Shown here one piece after another: positions 13,001-25,000 of a DNA stretch of 64,000 bases. The DNA is taken from positions 34,693,676 to 34,757,675 of the forward strand of contig OZ024902.1 in assembly GCA_964017125.1 (NCBI GenBank). The letters run 5' to 3'. The DNA is from Flabesymbios commensalis (lineage: Eukaryota; Annelida; Polychaeta; Terebellida; Flabelligeridae). The position numbers and the translations under genes are program-made. How positions within the stretch are numbered: the first letter of the stretch is position 1; each line of letters opens with the position of its first letter. Under the pieces are notes generated by a model. The model worked only from the letters and a program-made list of their open reading frames with translations, searched no databases and had not been told where the DNA came from.

Positions 13001-16000
13001 TGCTACTTCATTTCAGGACTACCCTGAAGAAGAACTGCTTATTGGCTATGATCCTGATTTCAAATATGGACAAAACTTTTTCATTGCTACAACAGAAGAA
13101 GCTAAACTGAAACTGCTACGTGTAAGTATATAATTTGAATACTCCTGATTTGGATTTAAACAATTATTTCATTTTTCATTCATCATGTTCATATAACTTG
13201 TTCTTTTTTCTCTATTATATGATACGGTAACAAAGAGATTTCACAAAATAACTGGACGTCATTAACTTGTAAAATACTCTTTTTCTTACCAGCAAGCAGG
13301 ACTAATTGAGGCAAGTGAGAAAAGACATCGTAAATGTCTCAATGTATTGTTGTGTATGCATGGATATCTTTTGTGTGTTTCAAGAACAAACACAAATTTG
13401 CTGAAGTGTACTTGAAACACTTTCTCATTTTGACAACAAAATGATGAGCTTTTATAGTTTTAAGTGCATTCCAAAATATGGTACACATATATTGTAACAA
13501 ACAGTCCTTTCCTTTAGCATGGGAATCAAGCGTTTTTTAAAATGGGTAAAATCCAAGATGGCCGCCAGCGGCAATTTTGAAAACAAATAAACAGAGAATC
13601 TGATAATCGCAATTATGTGATATGTCTTTCTGACTAATATTGGGGCGTAGAACCCATTTCTGGCCTTAGAATGGTAAATCTAGGCTTTAAAGCATCAAAA
13701 TTCGACAAAAAACAAAATTTGCTATTATTAGCCTATATCATGCATATTGCCCATTTTCTCAACTTGTATGGAGCCGACATGCGACTCATTTCGTGCAAAT
13801 GGGTCACATATATGGTCACACCTGCAAGCTCATGGATGATTGGGTCCAATAGTTGAAAACAAAGTATTGTGGTGCTTACAAATTAACTGATTTGTCAGCC
13901 TGTGTATTAGTTTAGAAACATAGCATGCTGTTTAGTCTAATGCTTTTTCTTTCTTTTTTTCCTCTTTGTCTTTATCATTTTTATTTTAATCACAGTTCAT
14001 TTGTGGAGAGGAGGTGAGTGAATCATAAAATAATTGGTTTGATTGTTTTGTATTTTTTAAGTTTTGCACCTTGACCTAATTAAGATTGTATAGAATTACT
14101 GTTTTTTTAATTATTGAACAGTATCCTTCATAGTTATATTGCATACATAGTAGGCCTACATTTATTTAGGTCATCATGTAAATTCATATTTGTGTATGTG
14201 AGAAGTAATCTGGTGAGAAGTTCATTTATTTTGAATAACAATTGTGTTGTTTTGTTTACTAATAACTGGTATTTGTATAAGAAACAAGTTGAGATGTGTC
14301 ATAAAGGTCAACACATCATAGAGAAAAGCAGTCACAGTACTGCAATTTGGAATCTTCAACGTCATTAGTTATGAATTGATAATTACATCCTTCTATCTCA
14401 AAACACTTCTATTCTAATAGAAGACCATGACTCTCTTTTAATTGAAAAAAAGTGCATTCAATTTAATACATACATGTATGGTTAGCTTGTGAAAAACACA
14501 ATTTATTTTAATGGCTATTTGGGAGATGTACAATAGGGGGCCTATATATGCTGCAACACCAAAAAACCTAGGCATAGGCTACAGTTGAAATATTGACAGA
14601 CTTTTGCCACAGTCTAAGTAAAAGTGTCATACGACATGTATGACCAACAGGAGGGCAAATTTAAAAGAAATTGCTCTCATGGCGCACCCCACCAGGAAAC
14701 CTTTCAAGATAATTTTATAGCTATGATTATGTCAGTTGGTAAGAGTCGCTGATAGTATTTTCCACCATTCACTGTGATATTGCAACATCAAATCATAAAA
14801 TGCATCTTTGATTAGCTGCCTTTCAATTTTTTTGAATGGTAGGCTATAGCAACCGCTTATCAGATTGACGTTCAGGGTGATTATTTGCTATTCATCACAC
14901 TAACTTGGCTATTTTTCAATGTATTTTGTCATTCGTGTTGCTAATAAATTTCCCTAATGCACCCTCTGTAGACCTGTCATGCAAATACTCTCTCTAACAT
15001 GGTGTCATGCGTGATACTCTTTCTAACATGGTGTCCTGCTTTCTAATGAGCCGTCAACAAGCGCATATGACGACCAGTGTTTCATGCGCTTGTTGATGGC
15101 TCATTAGAAAGCAGGACACCATGTTAGAGAGAGTATCACGCATGACACCATGTTAGAGAGAGTATCTGCATGACAGGTCTACAGAGGGTGTAATGACCAG
15201 CTCTCAGATGATTTAATAAACGTGAAAACAACTCAAAATGACATACAGTGGAATCCTGTCATAGTTGGTGTTCAAGAAACGGGACCGCATTATAATGGTA
15301 TCGTGGGATGACCACTTCTACCGTTAATGGTCAATACATTGGGCCTATATGGACATGCTATACCAGGCGGTGGTAGTCGCTATGCTAGTATGTACTAGAT
15401 ACTACAATGTTTATAACATACATGTAATACCCTTTGATTTTTAGGTATTTTGGCAACTTCCAAATTTGTCATCACTTTGCTAATTTTTATGACATGATAG
15501 ACATGGACATAGGAAATTTACCACCTTATCACTTTTACTACATGTACTCAATTCTATTTTTTCATAAATTGTATCTTACTTGTGGAGTCTCACGCAATCT
15601 TCAAGGTTTCTCCTTTTTAATTAAAAGAGCAACTGCTTAAATAAAACAACATAATGTCATTGTTGTTGATAATTCTTCAAAAATTCTAAAATAAGTCTCT
15701 TATTTCTGGCGTGCATTTAATAATGAATACGAAATGACTGACCAGAATCAATTTACCACATTTTTTTGACAAAAAGAAGTTGGCGAATGTCTTTTAATTT
15801 AGTATCTCTGTGGGATATTTTAGGAAGAAGGAGTGGAACAAGTTGTAGAGGAGGCTGAAGAGGTGGTCTACGAGTATGTGCCACCAATACCAAAAGACTG
15901 GATATCACTGGGATCAGAGAGAGATATTGAAGAAGAATCTTTAATTGAAAATAGGAAGCGGGTGAGATTTATTTTTAGAAGAAGCATAGGTAGTACTCAG

Positions 16001-19000
16001 TCATCATTGACTTGCTTTGATATGTATATAATTCCTAAAGTTGTTAATTACCTCATGTTAATTAATTATTATTTATTTTAATTATTACGAAGTACAATTG
16101 AACAAAAATGTACTGATTCAATCAGTCAGTATTGACATAATTACATTAATGTAGCATATGCTTATATTTATATATGATTACGGTATATGATGTCAAATAT
16201 AGTCGATCCTAGTATTGTTTTCTTATGTTTTAATGACCTTATACAACAAGCTTTTAGAAATGAAAAATGTCTCAAATCTGCAATAATCATATGCATTTTG
16301 ATTTTAATTTAACAAATTCAACTATTTTTAGTCACTTGAAGTTGTGGATCGCTGTAGAGAGACACAACTTAAAGTGACTGAAAATAATGACTTGATATTA
16401 TTATATATCTTTATTTAATTCTGTCCTCTTTACATCTTAGGCCAAGATGTCAGTTAAACGGATGCGCCGCGATTTTGGTGTACCGGTCAATTTCACAGAC
16501 CGTAATGTTGGTGACGCAAAAGATGCTTTTGTAGAATGTGTGTCATATGAAGACAAGTCATTTGAATTGAAGCGTATGGAGTTGACAAAGTGTATCCAGG
16601 TGAGTTTTTTTGCAACTAGTCCTTTTTAACCCTTTTAAACCCTGAAACCATAATAAATGTCTTAGTCAGCTCTTTCTGATTCATTTGAATACCTAAGTTA
16701 TGGGTCTACCGCCATTAGAACTATTTTAATTCTTACAGTGCAGGGATCGACTTTAGTCGTCAGAATCTTATGACTAAAGTCGGTCCCGGCGCTGTAAGGG
16801 TTAAGCCTTGTCTTGATGATTTATTTCTATTGCTTTTTTCATTCATTTCAAGCTGAAATTACTAACGCAATTTCCAGCTTCAAATGAAAAAAAACTATAT
16901 ACTTTTTTTTAAATGTACATCTTCTAAATTGAGTTATTTGACTAACTGACCTTCTACCACAAACTAAGTTATCCATTTCAGTACATGTAACATATTATTT
17001 GGTTTGAAGTCTGCTTGAAACCATATATATATACGGGATCAGCAGGACAAGGGTTATTCGGTACGCATATAGTATGCATCTTTAACCCTCTGACCGTCAA
17101 ATTATTCAATTTTATTCAATTTGATTAATTATTCAGATTTGACAAAATGTAGGTCTACTATTTTCAAATCTTGCTGATTGGTGTAACGTTTTACTTCCAA
17201 AAAGCTGATATGCAATGATCTTATTAAAAATGTTAAAAAGCAAATATAATCGTTACCGGTGGTTTGAGGGTAACACTTTGAGCATTGGACTATAAAATTT
17301 TAATTGTCAGTCATTGGAAGTCACAGTCTCATAGTGATTAAAAATTATTTTGATTTTTGAAATTCAGGTCAACATAATTTGTCTCCTTGGATAAGAAAGT
17401 GTGTATCTGCAACTTCACAAATTGGCAGATACACCCTTTCATATCCAAGGGGGGCGATTATGAGTGGCATAGATTTAAGACATAGATTTAAGAGTTAGAA
17501 AATTATTTCACAAGTGTTAATCGAGACACAAAAAAACTGTCATAGTCAATATTAAAACTATTTTCTGTGCTTGGTGTAACCCTTAGAGCACTAATGTCGA
17601 ATATAGTCAACTCTAGTATTGTTTTGTTATGTTTTAATGACCTTATACAACAAGCTTTTAGAAATGTGAAATGTCTCAAATCTGCAATAATCATATGCAT
17701 TTCGATTTAAATTTAAAAAATTCAACTAATTTTGAGTCACTCACAACTTCAAGTGACTAAAATTTTTTATTATTATCTCAGAGCTCTAGGGGGTTAACCC
17801 TTTGCCCGCTGAACATAACTATAGTCGTTTTTAGTCTGTTTTATTAGCAGTTTAAATAACAGTTATAATATTGAGAATGAACTGAGTGTTTCAACATCAA
17901 CATTTGCAAGTGTTTGGTCTCAGATTAAACAGATATGAGTATTTTTCACCCACTTGAAGTTGTGGGTCGCGCTAGCGAGACACAACTTCAAGTGGGTGAA
18001 AATTTAAATTAGATAATTTAGCCGGAAAGGGTTGAAGCGATTCATGTTGAGTACTATTCGTCAATTATTTTTTTCAGGCCATCCCTGGAACTAGCGAAAT
18101 CTCCACTCAAACAGATTGGAGGTATCCTCGTAATGCAGCGATCCAGTATGAGCCCAGGATGTTTAATAAAGATCAGAGTCAGGAAATAGAAGCACTTCCA
18201 GAATATACAGACTTTCTGCAAACAGTTGCGCCAAGGTTTGAACAATATATAATTATCCTTTTCACGATACATAACAGTACTTCTCATATGGAATGGCCCA
18301 GGAAATTTCCCTAAGATTTGGGGAGAATTACCCAAGGTAATTATCTCTTTGAAATTTTTCAATTGGTATCATATCATATACTTGATAGCCATACACCTAC
18401 TGAGGGGCTGTTCAACAATTACGCAACGCTTTTTTGAGAGATTTTTCACCTCCCCTCCCCTTTCGTAACGCTTTGTGTTGACTATGGTCCATAACGCATC
18501 GCTTAACCCCCCTCTAAGCATTACGTATTTGTTGAGCTGCCCTTTACATGTAAATCTGGCTGTCAAGTATATGATGTGATTACAATTAGGAAAATTTCAC
18601 CCAGACAATTACCTTGTGGAAATTTCCCCAAGGTTTGGAAAATTTCACAGGAATTATATAACAGCCATTCAACATGAGCAGTACTGTACCTATAATTTTA
18701 TGACCCCTGTCAAGAAGTTACTTTAAGCAATATTTTTATTTTACTTACATTTTATGATTGCTTCCAGTCGCTGTACTGATGTACTGTTTGATTAGCTTTT
18801 TTGTATTGATCTGATTGGGTTTTTTGTGTGTGGGAGTTGACTAGCACAAAAGTGTGTGGTTTTCTGGCAAAATAATCCATGATGATGTACAGAAAATCAA
18901 CCGGGCTATGGGGAGGACTGCTGATGATCGGGGTCACCAATCAGACACAATGCGATATTGGCTGGGGTTTTGTAATTATAATGCTAATTGGTGTATTATT

Positions 19001-22000
19001 TGATCAACTCCATTGTTTTTGATTTATTGATCTGATTGGTTTTCTTCCAGTCTTTAGCTGAAAAATGATTTAATTCAATTTTCGTCACAGGATGACACCA
19101 ATTTCCAGTAGAAAATAAAAAATTCTGCAGCTGACTTTTAATGTGTTTATTTCACACACTTCTGTTGCTATATATGCTATTGTGTACGCTATTACATATT
19201 TTATGTTAAAAAGCCTTTAATTTTGCAGATTCGACCTTGCTCTCCAACAAAATGAGATAATGAATGTCTTCTATGATGACTGGATGGCACTGGCGGATCA
19301 AGATAGCAGTTTTGGCAGCAAAGCTGATAACCATCTAAAAGTTAGTTTCACTATGTAATTTTTTCTCAGGAAAACTAATTGCCTTTCATGGTACCTGTAC
19401 CTATTGTTGCATTGTGATGCTGATTATTTTGAGTATGTAACCATATTATTAGTGAAGCAAATAATAATTGACCTAGTGCCCCATATCGTATTTACTGGGT
19501 TACAACCCACTTCGGAATATAAACCACAGGGGGTGGGGGTTAAATTGATAAGAAACTACTGGTGAACCGGTGACTATTGCTACCTGCACATGCTGAATAG
19601 CCTGCACCTTAACCCTTAAAGCGCTTTTAAAATTATTTTTGCACAAACCATGTTTTTTTTACATTTTGCAATCATCAAAAATGTCTTAGTTAGCTCTTTC
19701 TGCTTGATTTGAATACCTATGTTATGGGTCTACAGCCATAATAAATATTGTTTTATTCTCACACTGCGGTAATCGACTTTAGACGTCAGAATCTGACGTC
19801 TAAAGAGAACAATTTTTATAATCAAAATGGTGGTTGAATGCCAGCATTTTTAAATATTTTATTTTGGGGTGCAATTTCTCTCTGTAAATAGTCACATCTA
19901 GTTTTTATACATATGCAACCAAACAAAAATCTAACTTACTGGTTTATCCATTGAAATTTGTTGTGATGTGGCAGGTGGGTATCTACCATATAGACAATAA
20001 CCCACCATGTCTTATCACCCCACCTCCACGTCATCATCTGTACATCTGTCATTTCATCAACCGATATTGCACTGTTTTTCACCTATTACAAAGTCACTTG
20101 AATGATCTCTCAGACCGAAAAGTGACATTAACCCTTTAAGCCCTCACAATGCATTAAGCATCATTTTACATCTCTGAAAACAGACCTAAATTTCCCGCAA
20201 CCAGGGGTTTTTGAATGAAAATTTCCATAAAACTGGTTTACTAATAAATGGTTATTTTCTTTAATTTGCCAACCACTTCAAATCATCTTCATCCACTAGA
20301 AGTCTAGAATTGCGACAGCGATTCGCGGCTTGTAGTGGATGGAGATGCCAATGGTGAATTCAGACTTGAAAGGGTTAAGCATTAATTTACTGCTACTACC
20401 ATAAAGACCATAAAGTAAATATAAATATTCCTATCACCTGACAATTTTTTCAGGAATACCAATCATTCACAGACTTGCAGTTCAGTAAAGACAAAAGTAT
20501 TACATGTATTGACTGGCATCCGACGGTGAGAGGTGTAGTGGCAGTGTCCGTTGGTGAGCGGCTGAATTTTGACGATCGTATTGAGCAGGCTGCTCGAGTC
20601 ATCATGGCTCCATCTCTGATCCTGATCTGGAGCTTCACTGATCCAATTCATCCACAAGTAATAAATATCTCTTTGTCCCCTTGTATATGAAAGGGTGTAT
20701 CTGCCACTTTACAAAGTGCCAGATACACCCTTTCATATCCAAGAGACATATTGTCCTGCTAGTCTTGTATAATTATATTCATATTCAAGCAAGTTTCAAA
20801 CGAAATAAAATGGCACAGAAATTGATGAAATATTCGTGGTAATTCGCAGTTTAACCCTTAAGGCACAGACAATTTTTGTATAAACCATGAATACCAAAGG
20901 TTTTTGACTTTTGTCTCACTTATAGGTATAAAACCAAGTATGATTCTCGATTAATCGATATTAAATTCTATACAACTAAATAAAATGTTATTAAATATAT
21001 CACATATTCCCCAAATATAGTCTACCCCTCCTTTACACACATAGGGGCCTACATGTATAAGTGACCCTCACAGAATCTACCCCTACATCCCAGAATACAT
21101 ATACATGTGACCCTCCCAGAATATACCCCTCCTTCTCAGAATATACCCCTATTAAACATATATATGCGACCCTCCCAGAATCTATCCCTCCCTCCCAGAA
21201 TATACCCCCCTTTTAAGCATATTTTAACGACCCTCCCAGAATCTACCCCTCCCTCCCATAATATACGCCCATTATAAACATCTATATGCGACCCTCCTAG
21301 AATCTACCTCTACCTCACAGATTATATCCCTCTTTTAAACATATTATGCGATCCTCCCAGAATCTACCCATCCTTCCCAGAATATACCCCCCTTTAAACA
21401 TATATAAGCGACCCTCACAGAATCCATCCCTTCCTCCCAGAATAATAAGCCCACTCCATTTGAAACATCTATATGCGACCCTCCTAGAATCTACCTCTCC
21501 CTCGCAGCTTATACCCCCCCCCTTTTAATCATATTATGCGATCCTCCCAGAATATACCCCTTCCTCCCAGAATATACCCCCCTTTAAACATCTACCCCTT
21601 TCTCCAAGATATACCCCCCTTTTCCACAACTATGTGCGACACTCCCAGAATCTACCCCTCCCTCTCAGTATATACCTTTTTTAGACATCTATATGGGACT
21701 CTCCCAGAATCTACGCCCCCCCCCCCCCCTCCTTTCCACTACTATATGCGACGCTCTCAGTATCTACCCCTCCCTCTTAGAATATATTCTGGGAGTGTCG
21801 CACATAGATGTTTAAAAGGGGGTATATTATGGTAGGAGGGCTATATTATGGAAGTGTCGCACATAGTGTGAAAAAGGGAGGTATATCCTGGGAGAGAGGA
21901 GTAAATTCTGGGAGGGTCGCATATAGGTGTTTAAAAGAGGGGGGGTACATTCTGGGAGGAGGGAGGGAGGGAGGGAGGGAGGGAGGGAGGATAGATTCTG

Positions 22001-25000
22001 AGAGCGTCACTTTGTATAAAAGAGGGTATATTCTGGGAGGGAGGGGTAGATTCTGGGAGTGTCGCATATAGTTGCAAAAAAGGGGGTATATTCTGGGAGG
22101 GAGGGGTAGATTCTGAGAGCGTCACTTTATATAAAAGGGGGTATATTCTGGGAGGGAGGGGTAGATTGTGGGATTGTCGCATATAACTGTGAAAAATGGA
22201 AGGTAGGCCTATATTGTGGGAGAGAGGAGTATATTCTAGGAGGGTCGCATATATATGCTTAAATGGGGGATACATTCTGGGGTAGATTCTGAGAATGTCG
22301 CATATAGTTGTATAAAAAGGGGTATATTCTGGGAGGGAGGGTAGATTATGGGAGTGTCGAATATAATTGTGAAAAAGGGGGTATATTCTGGGATGGAGGG
22401 GTAGATTGTGGGAGGAAGGGGTAGATTCTGGTATCCGAAGACACCTCACATAATCAAGAAAGGGGGGGGGGTAGATTGTGGGAGGGAGGGGTATATTCTG
22501 GGAGGGTCGAATATAGATGTTTAAAAGGGGGTATATTCTGGGAGGGAGGGGTAGATTCTGGGAGGGTCGCATATAGTAGTGGGAAAGGAGGTAGGTTCTT
22601 GGAGGGAGGGGTATATTCTGGGAGGGTCGCATATAGAAGTTTAAAAGTGGGTATATTCTGGGAAGGAGGGGTAGATTCTGGGAGGGTCGTATATAGAAGT
22701 TTAAAAGTAGGTATATTGCGGGAGGAAGGGGTAGATTCTGGTATCCAAAGACACCTCACATAATCACGAAAAAGGAGGGGATAATAGATCGTGGGAGGGA
22801 GGGGTATATTCTGGGAGGGTCGAATATAAATGTTTAAAAAGGGGGTTTATTGTGGGAGGGACTGGTAGATTATGGTATCCGAAGACACCTCACATAATCA
22901 CGAAAAAGGAGGGGTAGATTGTGGGAGGGAGGGGTATATTACGGGAGGGTCGCATATAGATGCATACAGCATAGCATATAGCTGTTAAAAAGGGGGTACA
23001 TTCTGGGAGGAGGGGGTAGATTCTAGGAGGGTTGCATATATATATTTAAATGGGGGGGGGGGGTATGTTACGAGAGGGAGGGTTAGATTCTGGGAGCGTC
23101 GCATATAGTAAGCCTAGTGGAGAAGGGAGATTCATATAATCTGTCTCGTGGCATGTACAACATATCGTAATTTGGTCAATGTCGTACTTTCTGCTGGATC
23201 AATATAAGTTTTATGTTAAAATATGTGTAGTTTTGATAATAAATACCTGAAATATAATAAAGAAAGATAAACACTTTGTGTTTACATAACAATCTTCCTC
23301 CAAAAATGTTAAAAACGTGTATAAGCTATTGAAGTCTGTCCCATGTAACGAACGACTTTGAAAACTTTATTATCCCATCTGGTAAAATCTGTCTACTATA
23401 TGAAAATCAAACTGGCATAGGAATAACGGAATACATTAAATTTTTTTAAAAACATTTCGGAAAACACAGAGTATGCGCACAATGCCAGTTAATTGAAAAA
23501 AATAATGATCAAGTAGAGTGAACCTTAGAGCGTAACGTACAAGATGGTGAAACATATTAATTAATTGCATTATTGCAATAAATAATGCAATAAAATCATA
23601 TATAATTAAAATAATAGCATGTACTTACTTTAGTGCCTCTTAAAAAATTATTAATAACTGCCCCAAACGCTCTAATTTCATAATTTGAGAAAAGGATCCT
23701 ATCTGCCACTCTGACGAGTGTCAGATAGGACCTTTAGCTCCGAGGCGACGATATGCGAATCATGGCGTATAATCATATTAATGTTGCACCTAAGCGTGAA
23801 CATGCTCAAATAGAAGTATTTTTGTCATCTGGAGCTGGAAGCAATTGCAGCTTCAAATCAATGAACACGTTTAGGGGACAATTCAAAAAGACATTATGTA
23901 TGAATACTGCCCATTTTCACACACTTAGAAGTTCTGTCTTGATGGTACAATCCACAACTGCAAGTGACTTTTTAAATCATACTGGCACATTTCATTTTTA
24001 ATCCTTTGAAGGGCTTATAAACAGCATTGGAAACTTAATATTGTATAGTAAACATAAAATAAAAATCAGCTAATATTCAATTTTAATACCGTATTTTTTG
24101 GTGTATAACCCGCTACTTTTTACTCCTTGGAAGGCTGGTGCGGGGTATATAATGAATGCGGGCTATACATTGTTGAAGTCCGAAATTGCAATAGGATATT
24201 TTTTTATTATTATGGTTACTTTTTTCTGCCGTATATTGCGACTAAATGCCTTGTTTTTTCGGTATACTTCATGGACCGGAGCCACTACACACATATGATA
24301 CCCCACTCTCAGTCAACCGTCACTCGGTAATCAGAGCTTTGCATTAATGAGGGTATGACATTTTACTGCCACGGGCTGCGGTTAACCGGCCACTACACAC
24401 AGTCATACCCCACTCTTAAAGTTAGCCGCCACTTGGTAATCAGAGCATTGCATTAATGATGTCATGAATTTCTCAGATTTGTGGTTTACATTTTCCCCCA
24501 TAACCAGTTCTCATCCAAAACAAAATGTGCGATTTTAGGGATAGATATGCCTAAAAAATTTCAACTCGATCAATTTTAAAATGGCCGACTTGCTGCCATT
24601 ATTGACTTTCAGATGCATAATATCTGGCAAACTGTGCTAGATAGCAAGACCATTACTTATAAAATGTGAGACTTCAGAGAAGGCTGCACCTTGATGAATG
24701 TCATGAGGCCGGGTTTGGGATTATGCTGGCCTTTGGTTGTTTTACATTGGTGTCTTTAATTATGCAAATGAGAATGTTTCATTGCAATCCACATCAAATC
24801 ATTCAGAAAATGAGAGATGAGATAAGAAAAAACAACATGCTTAGATTTGCAGTTCATTTGTAATCAGGTTTTATAGTTGCCATCTGCAGGTTGTTAAGTA
24901 TGATTTATTGCATTTCAAAAATGAATTAAACATGAAGTCACACATGAATTTATAACTTTAAAAAAAAGTTTCTATTTCAATTTGCAGCTATTGTTGGAGG

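Noticed and set aside
12762-13133. ORF of 123 codons as a gene
   Set aside because: Only the last part is real (DNAI3 exon 5). The first part is transposon end and intron.
17381-17455. microRNA precursor
   Set aside because: Same hairpin occurs in several places with matching loops, as expected of a small foldback repeat.
21931-22632. Minus-strand open frame of 233 codons, and several others of 70-100 codons nearby
   Set aside because: They translate the 60-bp minisatellite (repeated PPRIYP-type words). The unit length is near a multiple of three, which explains the openness.
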